This document shows, piece by piece, positions 8,351 to 17,667 of a stretch of DNA of 64,000 bases. This stretch comes from Microbacterium sp. NIBRBAC000506063 (GTDB lineage: Bacteria > Actinomycetota > Actinomycetes > Actinomycetales > Microbacteriaceae). Location of the stretch: positions 434,001-498,000 of the forward strand of contig NZ_CP072876.1 of the NCBI RefSeq assembly GCF_017968845.1, written 5' to 3'. Under the pieces are notes generated by a model. The model had not been told where the DNA came from and did no database searches. It worked only from the letters and a program-made list of their open reading frames with translations. Numbering within the stretch: the first letter of the stretch is position 1; each line of letters begins with the position of its first letter. The translations under genes were made by a program, and so were the position numbers.

Positions 8351-11242
8351 TCACTCGATTCGGACGCGACGACGCAGCATCAGAACCGCGCCACCGATGA
8401 GGAGCACCATCGCGGCGGCGATGAGCCAGACGGCCACCGCGCCTCCGGTTTCGGAGAGCTCCTCCTGATCAGCGGGGTCCTGATCAGAGGAGTCCTCGTC
8501 CTCCGTGTCCAGAGGTGTCACGGTGAGCGTGGCCGCCACGGTCGCCGCGGATCCGGCCTCGTTCGTGAACACCGCACGATACTGCGTCCCCGACAGGGCG
8601 AGCGTGATCGCCGGCACCGTCAGCGTCGTGCCGGTCGCGCCCTCGATGTCGGTCCAGTCCGCTCCATCGGGAGAAGACTGCCACTGCACCGACGGTGCGG
8701 GAGTGCCCGTCGCGGATGCCGTGAACACCGCATCCTCACCGACCTCCGCCGTCGCATCCGACGGCTCTGCGGTCACCTCGGGGGCGATGACCTCCGCGGG
8801 CTGCTCGCCCACCGTGACCACGGCTTCGGCCACGAGCGGATCGCTGCCGGCGAGCAGCCAGGCGGGCCGCAGGAGCGTGCCCGTCACCGTCTGGTCGCCG
8901 CTCTCGGTGCCGTCGAAGTCGTCGAGGTCCCACTCGACCGCGACCCGGTGCGAGACGCCGTCGATGTCCGAGACGGTCACGGCGCGAGGCAGAGCGTCCT
9001 CGACGTCTGCGGCATCCGTGCCCCACGGCACATCGATCGGATCGACCGCCGAGACGCTCGCCTCGTGGAGGTAGTCCACATCGGTCAGGTTCAGCGCCTT
9101 GTAGACGTATCCCACGAAGGGGACCAGATCGGCGGCCGAGAGGCCCGCCGTGGCGAACCCGTTCGGCGGATTGGTCACCGGCGCGTGAATGCGCGTGGTG
9201 AGGATCGTCACGGTCATCTTGTGGACCGGGTCGATCACGGTGAGCGTACCCGTCCAGCCCTGGTGACCGTAGCTGTGACGGCTGGCACCCCAGTTGAAGT
9301 AGTAGTACGCGGTACCGCGGTAGGAGTGGATGCGCCAGCCCAGGCCCACGGACGAGGTGTTGACCGTGTTTCCGGGGCCGATGAAGGGCTGGACGAACTG
9401 GTCGGCCACCTCCTTGGTGAAGTACTGCCGGCCGTCGTAGACACCTCCGTTGAGCATGAGCTGAGTGAGCTTCGCCATGTCTCCCGTGGTGGAGAAGAGG
9501 CCCGCGTGCCCGGCCACTCCCGCCATCGCGTAGTGCGCCTTCTCGTCGTGCACCTCGCCGCGGAGCGTGTACTCGCGGATCGGCACCGGGTCGCCGTTGT
9601 CGAGTGTGCCGAAGGAGATGTTGCCGTCACGCGTGTTGCCGTGGAGCTCGGTCGCCGCGATCCGCTCCGCGGGGATGCCCGCCTCCAGCGGCCGGAACCC
9701 GGTGTCGCTGAGTCCGAGCGGCCCGTAGAACTCCTCCTCGAGGTAGACATCGAGTCGCTTCCCGGTGATCTGCTCGACCAGGAGACCGAGGATCATGTAG
9801 TCGACGTCGCTGTAGGCGAAGGTCGAGCGCACCGCGTAGCGCAGCGGAGAGCGCGAGATCGCGTCGATGATGCCTGTCCGGTCGTCGGGGTCGTCGGTCT
9901 GGTACCAGAGACCGCCGGCCGAGGTCCGGTTCGGATACTCGGGGTCGGGGATCAGTCCGCCGACATGGTTGAGGATGTCGCGCACCGTGATGGTGTGCTT
10001 GCCGGTGTGCATGGTCGTGATACCGCCGGAGCCGCCGACGGTCCACTTGCCGGTGTAGTCGGAATTCGCGTCGGTGAAGTCCTCCCAGCCCGGGAAGCTC
10101 TGGATCGTCTGATCGAGGTCGAGCATTCCTTGGCTTACGAGCCGCTGGATCGCGTAGTTCGTCGCGTACATCTTGCTGTTCGATGCCAGGTCGAACACGG
10201 TGTCCGCGGTCGCCGGCACCCGCTCGGACACCGGCAACTCCACGGCGGGGTTGACAGAACCATCCGGATTCTCCGAAGTCGAGTGCTTCAGCGCCCAGCC
10301 CCAGCCGTCGTTCACGACGAGCTTGCCGTCCTTGACCACCGAGACGGCGATCGCCGGGTAACCGAACCCGATCTGCTCCTGCGCGTAGGCGTCGAGCTCC
10401 CCGAGGGCCACCGGATCGAAGCCGACGGACTCGGGAGATGCCTCGGTGACCTCCGCATGCGCGGCCGCCTGCGGCTGGAGCAGATAGTGCCCGTTCGGGT
10501 GGACGAGTGTACCCACCTGCAGCATGCGCTCGAGCGAACCGAACGAGATGTGATAGACCGCCGCAGTGCCGGTGCCGGTCTTGAAGCCGTCGATGTCGCG
10601 GAAGACCAGGCCCCTGCTCGTGTGATTGTTCAGCATGCTCGTCGTCGTGTTCGAGGCGATCCGATTGTGATCGATCGCGATCTCGTGGTAATCGCGGCCG
10701 TAGTAGACCGTCAGGATGGGCGTGCTGCCGGTCGGCCGACCATCGAAGACGTAGCCGTTGTTGGCGATCGGGTTCGCGGGGTGCCAGACACCGAGCAGGC
10801 TCGGGAGCGCCGTGTGCCGGATGTAGACCTTGTCGTCCTGAGTCGTCAGGTCTGTCGAGGGAATCGGGATCGGCGCCCCGTACACGCGCGGGTCGCCATC
10901 GATGAGCCAGACCTCGGCGGTCCCGGCTTCGGCCTGGATGTAGCGAAGCTCTCCGGGGAAGGCGCTGTCAGCGCCGACGCGGAAACCGAGCGTGGCATCG
11001 CTGGTGGCGTCGAAGACGAAGGTCGACACCTCGCCGTAGGAGTCGGACGACACCGACGAGGACAGCGGTGCGGTGCCGTCGAGGAGCTGCGCGGTCACCC
11101 CGCCCTCTGGGCGCGGCGACGAGTCTGTGTAGTGGATGATCAGGGTCACCTCGTCCGCCGCCTGCGCGGGGACCGGGGCAAGCAGGGCGATTGCGAGGGA
11201 AGCAGCCCCGACAGCGGCTATTCGTCTCAGGAGGGTCTTCAC
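8351..11242 (-). CDS. Secreted, wall-anchored beta-lactamase-fold serine hydrolase (AmiE/PBP4*-like) with CBM41-like and Ig-like domains
   Basis: An extracellular 963-residue protein. Domains in order: signal peptide (~1-30, ending APVPAQA); a CBM41/pullulanase-associated-like domain (~31-125), recognised by AEVWLIDGDPRVYG; a linker domain of ~130 residues; a class-C beta-lactamase/serine hydrolase domain (~265-660) with the SxxK nucleophile motif SNSK (Ser354, Lys357), a Tyr motif AYSDVDY (~475) and GHAGLFSTTGDM; an Ig-like domain (~825-915); and a C-terminal LSETGG, hydrophobic segment and RRR tail typical of wall anchoring. The GTG at 11242 has GGAG upstream and begins right at the signal peptide. 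In Bacillus the equivalent family member AmiE (YbbE) cuts peptide from MurNAc next to murQ. Here the gene flanks murR and murQ genes, so I infer the same role. D-aminopeptidase or esterase activity is the alternative. Confidence 0.8.
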   Translation of the reverse strand: MKTLLRRIAAVGAASLAIALLAPVPAQAADEVTLIIHYTDSSPRPEGGVTAQLLDGTAPLSSSVSSDSYGEVSTFVFDATSDATLGFRVGADSAFPGELRYIQAEAGTAEVWLIDGDPRVYGAPIPIPSTDLTTQDDKVYIRHTALPSLLGVWHPANPIANNGYVFDGRPTGSTPILTVYYGRDYHEIAIDHNRIASNTTTSMLNNHTSRGLVFRDIDGFKTGTGTAAVYHISFGSLERMLQVGTLVHPNGHYLLQPQAAAHAEVTEASPESVGFDPVALGELDAYAQEQIGFGYPAIAVSVVKDGKLVVNDGWGWALKHSTSENPDGSVNPAVELPVSERVPATADTVFDLASNSKMYATNYAIQRLVSQGMLDLDQTIQSFPGWEDFTDANSDYTGKWTVGGSGGITTMHTGKHTITVRDILNHVGGLIPDPEYPNRTSAGGLWYQTDDPDDRTGIIDAISRSPLRYAVRSTFAYSDVDYMILGLLVEQITGKRLDVYLEEEFYGPLGLSDTGFRPLEAGIPAERIAATELHGNTRDGNISFGTLDNGDPVPIREYTLRGEVHDEKAHYAMAGVAGHAGLFSTTGDMAKLTQLMLNGGVYDGRQYFTKEVADQFVQPFIGPGNTVNTSSVGLGWRIHSYRGTAYYYFNWGASRHSYGHQGWTGTLTVIDPVHKMTVTILTTRIHAPVTNPPNGFATAGLSAADLVPFVGYVYKALNLTDVDYLHEASVSAVDPIDVPWGTDAADVEDALPRAVTVSDIDGVSHRVAVEWDLDDFDGTESGDQTVTGTLLRPAWLLAGSDPLVAEAVVTVGEQPAEVIAPEVTAEPSDATAEVGEDAVFTASATGTPAPSVQWQSSPDGADWTDIEGATGTTLTVPAITLALSGTQYRAVFTNEAGSAATVAATLTVTPLDTEDEDSSDQDPADQEELSETGGAVAVWLIAAAMVLLIGGAVLMLRRRVRIE

Positions 11243-11350
11243 GGGAACTCCAGTGCTATGGGTCGTCGTCGGCACGGCGTATGGCCGTGTGCGGCGACCG
11301 GGGAGCTCGGGGTCAGAGCGGTGAACAGACGTGGTCGTCGCGTCTGATGG

Positions 11351-11397
11351 AAAAAAGTACCAGGTTAATCGGAAAGTGGGAAGAAATTTTATTTCCC
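11351..11397. promoter_or_regulatory. A/T-rich operator/promoter island upstream of the secreted hydrolase
   Basis: In a 70% GC genome this block is strikingly A/T-rich: TGGAAAAAAGTACCA (11348-11362) with TGG/CCA ends, then an imperfect palindrome at 11378-11397 with GGGAA and TTCCC ends around an AAATTT core. It lies 110-155 bases upstream of the hydrolase start and just beyond the 3' end of the RpiR gene. A candidate binding site for the RpiR/MurR regulator. Confidence 0.45.
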
Positions 11398-11444
11398 GCT
11401 TCTCGCACCCCGGAGAGGCCCGATCCGCCGACCGTTCGCCGCGC

Positions 11445-12314
11445 TCAGTCGCCGTCGAGACGATGCGCCTGCACCGCGTCGTAGGTCCGGCGCAGCAGTT
11501 CCCCCACGCTGTCGATGCGACCCTGAAGCAGGCGCACGACCAGGAAGTCGATGATCGCCATCTGCGCGAGACGGCTCGACATCGCGCCCGTACGGTAGCG
11601 GGATTCGCGGACGCTCGTCACCAGGAGACGATCGGCGACCGACGCCAAGGGCGAGTCGGGGAAGTTGGTGATGGCGACGGTGGTCGCGCCGCGCTCCCGC
11701 GCCAGTCGAAGCATCTGGTTGGTCTCGAGGGTCTGCCCGGTGTGAGAGATGCCGATCGCGACGCTCTTCACATCGGTGAGGGCGAAGGAGGTCAGCGCGA
11801 GGTGCGCATCCGCCCAGCAGAAGCAGGGGATGCCGATGCGATGCAGCTTCAGCTGGAGGTCCTGGGCGGTCAGGCCGCTCGCCCCCGCGCCGAAGACGTC
11901 GATGCGCGGCGCCTCGCGGACGGCGGCGACGACCGCGTCCAACGCGTCCAGGTCGAGCCCTCGGGCCGTCTCCTCGATCGCACGCGCCTCCTGGTACGCG
12001 ACCTTCGTGACGAGATCGAGCGCGGAGTCCCCGGCGTCGATCTCGGCATCGTCGACGCGGAACAGCTCGCGAGCCGCCTCCTCCCGGCTGTTGGCCGCGG
12101 CGATCGCGATGCGGAACTCCTTGTAGCCACCGAATCCGACGTTGCGGCAGAAGCGGGCGACAGACGCCGGAGACGTCTGCGCGAGCTCGGCGAGACGCGT
12201 GATGGTCGACTCCACGACGATCGACGGATGCTCGAGCACGAACTCCGCGATGCGCAACTCAGACTTGGACAGGGAGGGCATTCGCTGACGGAGGGCGACA
12301 AAGACGTCTGTCAT
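11445..12314 (-). CDS. murR: RpiR/MurR-family transcriptional regulator
   Basis: A 289-residue regulator with an N-terminal RpiR helix-turn-helix domain (~1-77; ELRIAEFVLEHPSIVV and TSPASVARFCRNVGF) and a C-terminal SIS sugar-phosphate isomerase domain (~125-255; IDVFGAGASGLTAQDL, IGISHTGQTLETNQML). SIS domains of this family sense phosphosugars; MurR of E. coli responds to MurNAc-6-phosphate. It is divergent from murQ and points toward the secreted hydrolase gene. I infer that it represses both sides until MurNAc-6-P or a related sugar appears. The name murR rests on genomic context; other RpiR proteins look similar in sequence. Confidence 0.85.
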   Translation of the reverse strand: MTDVFVALRQRMPSLSKSELRIAEFVLEHPSIVVESTITRLAELAQTSPASVARFCRNVGFGGYKEFRIAIAAANSREEAARELFRVDDAEIDAGDSALDLVTKVAYQEARAIEETARGLDLDALDAVVAAVREAPRIDVFGAGASGLTAQDLQLKLHRIGIPCFCWADAHLALTSFALTDVKSVAIGISHTGQTLETNQMLRLARERGATTVAITNFPDSPLASVADRLLVTSVRESRYRTGAMSSRLAQMAIIDFLVVRLLQGRIDSVGELLRRTYDAVQAHRLDGD

Positions 12315-12471
12315 GGGGTTCCTCCCGTGCTCATCGGCGTGCCCGGCTCACGTCCCGACGGGGTCCGCCTGAGCGCACCCGCGCAACCGCGCCTGCCACG
12401 TGGGAATGGTATCGCCCCGAACCCTCCGGACACGGGATTGACGGTCAAAATGAAAAAAATAGTCGAAACAC

Positions 12472-12500
12472 TTGGCAAAGACGATATTTTTGTCCATACT
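12472..12500 (+). promoter_or_regulatory. Promoter of the murQ operon
   Basis: TTGGCA (12472-12477) is followed after exactly 17 bases by CATACT (12495-12500), a good sigma-70-type promoter 41 bases upstream of the murQ start. The surrounding 12450-12492 is unusually A/T-rich (A-tracts and ATATTTTTG), and TGG...CCA ends flank the spacer region, so an RpiR/MurR site probably overlaps it. Confidence 0.6.
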
Positions 12501-12541
12501 GGGGTCTCAACTCACGATGAAGCGAAGGACGTGCCCGGCAG

Positions 12542-13480
12542 ATGCCCACGAATCAAGACCAGTTCGACAGCTCGGCGGACAGCGCCGAGCCCCTGTCGCC
12601 GACCGAGCAGCGGCTGCCGGAGTCCGCCGACCTGGACGCACGGTCCAGCCTCGAGGTGCTCCGCCTTCTCAACGCGCACGACCGCATCGCCGTCGCCGCC
12701 GTCGAGAACGCGCTCCCCCTGGTCGCCGAGCTGGTCGACGTCGCCGCGGAGAGCTTCCGACGCGGCGGCACGGTGCACTACTTCGGCGCCGGGACATCCG
12801 GTCGCCTCGGCGTGCTGGATGCGGCAGAGCTCCTCCCCACCTTCAACCTCGATGCCGGACGGATCGTCGCCCACATCGCCGGTGGACCCGAGGCGCTCGT
12901 CAACGCCGTCGAAGACGCGGAGGACTCCGAGACGGAGGGCCGCGCGGCGGCCGCCGGACTCGGCCCGGGCGACGTCGCCATCGGCCTCGCCGCCAGCGGC
13001 AACACCCCCTACGTCGGCGGTGCGCTCCGAGCTGCCAGGGATGCAGGCGCCCACACCGCGCTCATCTCCAGCAACCCTCACGCACGCCTTGCATCGCTCG
13101 CCGACACCGACATCGTCCTGAACACCGGCCCCGAAGTGCTGACCGGCTCCACCCGACTCAAGGCGGGAACGGCCGAGAAGCTCGTTCTCAACGGGTTCTC
13201 CACCGCACTCATGATCGCCGTGGGACGCACCTGGTCGAACCTGATGGTCTCCGTCGTCGCCACCAACGCCAAGCTGCGCGATCGGACCGTCCGCATCCTC
13301 CGTGAGGCCGCCGGGCTCGACGACCAGACCGCGCAGGCTCAGCTCGACGCGGCCGACGGAGACCTCAAGACGGCGATCGTCGCCTCGATCCTGCGCACCG
13401 ACGCCGCCGAGGCCCGCCGCCTGCTCGCAGACGGCTCCGGCTCCGTGCGCGACGCCCTCGCCGCGGCATCCGCCTCCTGA
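12542..13480 (+). CDS. murQ: N-acetylmuramic acid 6-phosphate etherase
   Basis: MurQ cleaves the lactyl ether of MurNAc-6-phosphate, giving GlcNAc-6-phosphate and D-lactate; it is the key step of MurNAc catabolism. The 312-residue protein has the SIS-fold signature FGAGTSGRLGVLDAAELLPT (~80-99), the catalytic-region Glu of this motif, GPEVLTGSTRLKAGTAEK (~198-215) and SNLMVSVV, all hallmarks of MurQ. A C-terminal UBA-like helical segment is present. ATG at 12542, with a promoter just upstream. It is the first gene of a six-gene operon with an ABC importer, a kinase and D-lactate dehydrogenase, and is divergent from its regulator. Confidence 0.93.
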   Translation: MPTNQDQFDSSADSAEPLSPTEQRLPESADLDARSSLEVLRLLNAHDRIAVAAVENALPLVAELVDVAAESFRRGGTVHYFGAGTSGRLGVLDAAELLPTFNLDAGRIVAHIAGGPEALVNAVEDAEDSETEGRAAAAGLGPGDVAIGLAASGNTPYVGGALRAARDAGAHTALISSNPHARLASLADTDIVLNTGPEVLTGSTRLKAGTAEKLVLNGFSTALMIAVGRTWSNLMVSVVATNAKLRDRTVRILREAAGLDDQTAQAQLDAADGDLKTAIVASILRTDAAEARRLLADGSGSVRDALAAASAS

Positions 13481-13528
13481 CCCGACCCTTCCCCGCCCGC
13501 ACGCCCCACCACCAAGAATGGAGAAATC

Positions 13529-14821
13529 ATGAAACGTCGTCATCTCATACCCGCAGCCCTCCTCACCGTCGGCGCGCTCGCGCTCAGTGCGTGCGCCCCC
13601 AGCGGCGGCTCGAACGGCGATGCGCCGCAGGACCCGACCGGTGAAGAGGTCACCCTGAAGGTCTGGTCGTGGCGCACCGAGGACATCGCCGCCTACAACC
13701 GGATCTTCGACAAGTTCACCGAAGCGAACCCCGGCATCAAGGTGCAGTTCGAAGCGTTCCAGAACACCGAGTACAACCAACTCCTGGCCACCGGCCTCGC
13801 CGCCAGCGACGGACCGGACATCGCCCAGGTGCGCTCCTACGGGCAGTTGCAGGCGAACGTCGCCGCCGGCCAGCTCGAACAGATCGACGACATCGTCAGC
13901 GGACTGGACAAGTTCCCGGCGCACGTCATCGACAGCTCCAAGGGCACGGACGGCAACATCTACTCGGTGCCGCTGGCCACCCAGACCTACCAGGTCTACT
14001 ACAACAAGGAGATCTTCGCCGATCAGGGACTCAGCGTCCCGACGACCTGGGACGAGTTCATCGACGTCCAGGAGAAGCTGCAGGATGCCGGAATCACTCC
14101 GCTGGCGATGGGCGCCAAGGAGGACTGGGTGCTTCCGCTGTTCCACGACACCTTCGGATCCTCGCGTTACGGCGGCTCGGAGTTCCGTGAGAAGGTCCTC
14201 TCCGGGGCGACCGACTTCACCGACCCCGACTACGTGGCATCGATCCAGGTACTCGACGACCTGACCGAGTACATGCCCGACCAGATCACCGGTGTCGGAG
14301 TGGTCGAGGCGCAGATGCTCTTCACCTCGGGTCAGGCCGCACAGTACCCCGGCGGTTCCTTCGACCTGGCCGCGCTCCGCGACCTCGCGCCGGACCTCGA
14401 CCTCGGCACCTACGCGGTCCCGGCTCCTCCCGGATCCGTGCTGAGCAGCCCCTCGGTGCCCTCCTGGGCCGACGGCAACTTCGCCATCAGCGCGAACTCC
14501 GGTAAGAAGGAAGCGGCAGCGGTCCTGCTCAACTGGATCGCCACCGAGGAGTTCGGCCAGCTCGTCGCCGACGAGCTCAACATGTTCTCTGCGGTCCCCG
14601 GTGTGAACTACTCCGACCCGGTGATGTCCGAGATGTGGGCGAACTACGAGGCAGGCGCGCAGCCCTACATCCTGCTGATCGACTTCCGTTTCGGCGACCC
14701 GTTCGGCACCGCCGTCCTCGGCACCGAGGTCCAGAAGATGTTCCTCGGCGATCAGGACGCGGCGGGTGTCGCCTCCGCGCTCCAGGACGGCGTCTCGGTC
14801 TGGTTCACGCCCGGCCAGTGA
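13529..14821 (+). CDS. ABC sugar transporter, substrate-binding lipoprotein
   Basis: A 430-residue extracellular solute-binding protein of the carbohydrate family 1 (MalE/UgpB-like) type. Lipoprotein signal with lipobox LSAC at ~18-21. The mature start TLKVWSWRTEDIAAYNRIFD and the region TYQVYYNKEIFADQGLSVPT are typical. Membrane-tethered, it would capture the sugar and hand it to the two permeases that follow. Lying between murQ and a MurK-like kinase, the likely ligand is MurNAc or a MurNAc-containing fragment; that is inferred from context, since binding proteins of this family do not reveal ligand by motif. Confidence 0.88.
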   Translation: MKRRHLIPAALLTVGALALSACAPSGGSNGDAPQDPTGEEVTLKVWSWRTEDIAAYNRIFDKFTEANPGIKVQFEAFQNTEYNQLLATGLAASDGPDIAQVRSYGQLQANVAAGQLEQIDDIVSGLDKFPAHVIDSSKGTDGNIYSVPLATQTYQVYYNKEIFADQGLSVPTTWDEFIDVQEKLQDAGITPLAMGAKEDWVLPLFHDTFGSSRYGGSEFREKVLSGATDFTDPDYVASIQVLDDLTEYMPDQITGVGVVEAQMLFTSGQAAQYPGGSFDLAALRDLAPDLDLGTYAVPAPPGSVLSSPSVPSWADGNFAISANSGKKEAAAVLLNWIATEEFGQLVADELNMFSAVPGVNYSDPVMSEMWANYEAGAQPYILLIDFRFGDPFGTAVLGTEVQKMFLGDQDAAGVASALQDGVSVWFTPGQ

Positions 14822-14859
14822 CCCGCTGATCGAGTGAACTGAGAAGAGGAGCGAAGACC

Positions 14860-15816
14860 ATGTCCGTCGCAGTCATGCCGAAACTCGGCAAACGCCGGCC
14901 TTACCAGTCGGGTGTGTCCCTGTCCCTGCGCACGGGCATGGTCTTCGTCCTGCCCGCCCTGATCCTGTTCTCGATCTTCCTGGCGTACCCGATGCTCACC
15001 GCCCTGAGCTACTCGTTCTTCGAGTGGACAGGCGTCAACCGCGGCGGGTTCGTCGGAATGGACAACTACGTCCGTCTCTTCACGGCGGAGCCGTACAAGA
15101 GCGCCATTCCCAACGCCTTCTTCCACAACATCCTGCTCTTCGTGGGTGCGATGGTGTTCCAGAACACCGTGGGGCTCACCCTGGCGACGCTGCTGCATCG
15201 CATCGGAAGGATGAAGCGCTTCTTCCAGACGCTGTACACCCTGCCCTACCTCGTCTCACCGCTGGTCATCGGGTACCTGTGGACGCTGATCCTCTCACCG
15301 CTGTTCGGCCCGTTCAACGCCTTCCTGAAGGCCGTCGGACTCGAGCAGTTCGCCATCGCCTGGCTCGGCACCCCGCAGACGGCGATCTGGGTCGTGGTGT
15401 TCATCACCGCATGGCAGTGGATCGGATTTCCGATCCTGCTGTACGGTGCCGCGCTCGGCGGGATCCCCGAGGAGATCGAGGAGGCGGCGTCCATCGACGG
15501 CGCGAACCCCCTGCAGCGCTTCTTCTCGATCACTCTGCCGATGCTCACTCCCGCGATCGGCACGGTGAGCATCCTCACCTTCATCGGAGCGATGGAAGCC
15601 TTCCCGATCCCCTATGCCGTCGGCGGGTCTCAAGGAAATCCGGCCGGCGCCACAGATGTCCTCAGCCTGCTGTTCTATCGCACCGCCTTCGAGTCGGGGT
15701 CGACCAACTCGATCGGCACCAGCTCCGCGATCGCGACCCTCCTGTTCCTGTTCATCTTCGGCATCGCGATCCTGTTCCGGGCACTGCTCGGTCGCGCAGA
15801 ACGGAGGCTGTTCTGA
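14860..15816 (+). CDS. ABC sugar transporter permease (MalF/UgpA type)
   Basis: A 318-residue inner-membrane permease with six predicted hydrophobic segments and the EAA loop EEIEEAASIDGANPLQRFF (~203-221), which docks the ATPase. Its stop overlaps the next ATG by one base, showing tight coupling. It forms the channel with the second permease; the ATPase is not encoded in this operon and must be supplied from elsewhere. Confidence 0.9.
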   Translation: MSVAVMPKLGKRRPYQSGVSLSLRTGMVFVLPALILFSIFLAYPMLTALSYSFFEWTGVNRGGFVGMDNYVRLFTAEPYKSAIPNAFFHNILLFVGAMVFQNTVGLTLATLLHRIGRMKRFFQTLYTLPYLVSPLVIGYLWTLILSPLFGPFNAFLKAVGLEQFAIAWLGTPQTAIWVVVFITAWQWIGFPILLYGAALGGIPEEIEEAASIDGANPLQRFFSITLPMLTPAIGTVSILTFIGAMEAFPIPYAVGGSQGNPAGATDVLSLLFYRTAFESGSTNSIGTSSAIATLLFLFIFGIAILFRALLGRAERRLF

Positions 15817-16706
15817 TGACCAGCACGATCGACACCGTCGCGCTCACGACCGGCAAACCCCGCGGCGCCACGCCCCGGAAACGCCCACCGGTCACGGTCG
15901 GCGGACTCGCCACGAACGCCTTCCTCTGGCTCTACGCCGCCTTCGCGATCTCGCCGCTGATCCTGATGGTGCTCAACTCCCTGCGCACCACGCAGGACAT
16001 GGCCCAGCGCCCCCTGGGTCTTCCCCTCCCACCGAACTTCGAGAGCTACGCGAAGGCCTGGGTCACCGCGTCGTTCGAGACCTACTTCCTGAACTCGATC
16101 GTCGTCACGGTCTGCTCGGTGCTGCTGTCGACAGGGGTGTCGCTCATGGCCGCCTATGCCTTCGCGCGCACGACATCGAAGACGCTCAAGACTCTCGAGG
16201 GCGTGTTCCTCTCAGGCCTGATGCTCCCCGTGTACCTGGCCATCCTGCCGCTGTTCTACATGCTCGACGCGGTGCGGATGACCTCGAACCTGCTGAGCCT
16301 GATCCTCATCTACGGAGCACTGGGCATCCCCTTCTCGACCTTCGTCCTGGCATCGTTCTTCCGCCAGCTGCCGATCGAGCTCGACGAGGCCGCGCGACTG
16401 GACGGCGCCGGTCCCTTCCAGACCTTCTGGCGGATCCATCTGCCGCTGGTCCGCCCCGCCATCGCGACGGTGGTCGTCTTCCGGTTCGTCCCCGTGTGGA
16501 ACGACTTCTTCTACCCCCTCATCCTGATCCGGGATCAGACGAAGTACACTCTGCCCGTGGGAATCACGCGCTTCTTCGGTGAGTACCAGACGGATTGGGC
16601 GACCCTGTTCGCGGGCCTGACCCTGGCGACGATCCCGCTCGTCGTGCTCTTCCTCGTGGCCACCAAGCAGATCGTCTCCGGTCTGACCGCCGGAATGAGC
16701 AAGTGA
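15816..16706 (+). CDS. ABC sugar transporter permease (MalG/UgpE type)
   Basis: A 296-residue inner-membrane permease, six hydrophobic segments, with the EAA loop IELDEAARLDGAGPFQTFW (~188-206) and the C-terminal signature typical of MalG partners (QIVSGLTAGMSK). Start overlaps the upstream stop by one base, and its stop overlaps the kinase start by four (GTGA). Pairs with the preceding permease. Confidence 0.9.
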   Translation: MTSTIDTVALTTGKPRGATPRKRPPVTVGGLATNAFLWLYAAFAISPLILMVLNSLRTTQDMAQRPLGLPLPPNFESYAKAWVTASFETYFLNSIVVTVCSVLLSTGVSLMAAYAFARTTSKTLKTLEGVFLSGLMLPVYLAILPLFYMLDAVRMTSNLLSLILIYGALGIPFSTFVLASFFRQLPIELDEAARLDGAGPFQTFWRIHLPLVRPAIATVVVFRFVPVWNDFFYPLILIRDQTKYTLPVGITRFFGEYQTDWATLFAGLTLATIPLVVLFLVATKQIVSGLTAGMSK

Positions 16707-17667
16707 CGCGCGTCCTCGGCATCGACGTCGGAGGCTCCGGCAGCCGCGTCGCAATCCGCCGGATCGACGCCGCGGAGGGCGACGACTTCGCCGGCGACGG
16801 CATCGGCGTGACCACTGGCGGCAGCACCGCTCCCGCCAGTGTGCTCGCCCTGCTGCGCCGCGCAGCGCAGCAGTGGCCGGACGAGATCCGCGACGTCGCC
16901 GCCATCGGCGTCGGCGCGACGGGTCTGGGCACCCTGGTCCCCGCCCGGCCGAACTCGTCGACGAGATCGCGAACGAGCTGCGGAGGCTCACCGGCCGGAT
17001 CGAGGTCGGGGCGGCCGTGGCGATCGATGCCCTCACCGCTCACCTGGGCGCGCTCGGAGGCGGCCCGGGCGCCGTCATCGCGCTGGGTACAGGGGCCATC
17101 GCCGTCGGCGGCGACGGTCGCGAGCGCTGGCATCGCGTCGACGGCTGGGGACACCTGCTCGGAGACCGCGGCGCCGGAGCCTGGATCGGGATGCGCGGCC
17201 TGGAGACGGCGATGCGCGCCTACGATCAGATCGACGCCGGCGGCACCGCCCTGTTGGAGGCGGCGAGGCGACGGTTCGGAGAGCCGTTGACCTGGCCGTC
17301 GCAGTTCTATACGCGACATGACCGTGCGGGTGTGCTCGCCGGTTTCGCCGCGGACGTCGCCCAGCTCGCCGCCACCGGCGATCCCGCCGCCGACGCCATC
17401 ATGGCTCTGGCCGGTCAGGAAGCCGCCCGCAGCGCCGTCGCCGCGCTCAGTGCCTCCCCGGAGCCGATCATCGCCGCCACCGGCGGTGTCTTCCGCGCCG
17501 GCGGCACCCTGGAGGCGCAGTTCCGGAGCACCGTGGCCATGCTGCGCCCGGATGCGGAGGTCCGCTCCCCTGCGGGCACTCCGCTGGACGGCGCCCTGCT
17601 CCTCGCCCGGCGCGTCGCCGCCGGCGAGGGACACACGCATGTGCCCTTCATCTGGGTGAATCGGTGA
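16703..17667 (+). CDS. BadF/BadG-family sugar kinase, probable MurNAc/GlcNAc kinase (MurK-like; one frame break)
   Basis: Member of the BadF/BadG/BcrA/BcrD ATPase family, actin-like fold. Visible motifs are the phosphate-1 loop GIDVGGSGSRVAI near the start, GTGAIAVGGDG (mid) and GDRGAGAWIG. MurK of Clostridium belongs to this family and phosphorylates MurNAc and GlcNAc at C6, so a sugar kinase feeding MurQ is the natural reading: ABC import delivers an unphosphorylated sugar that must be phosphorylated before MurQ can act. The frame breaks at 16944-16946 (one C short); repair gives GLGTLVPA-PAELVDEIANEL and ~321 residues. GTG start overlaps the permease stop. Other amino-sugar kinases of the family are the alternative. 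Confidence 0.82.

Noticed and set aside
8279..11347. A 1,022-codon open frame on the plus strand, opposite the serine hydrolase gene
   Set aside because: It is the GC-rich antisense shadow of a clear secreted enzyme: Arg/His/Val-rich, no domain, no ribosome site.
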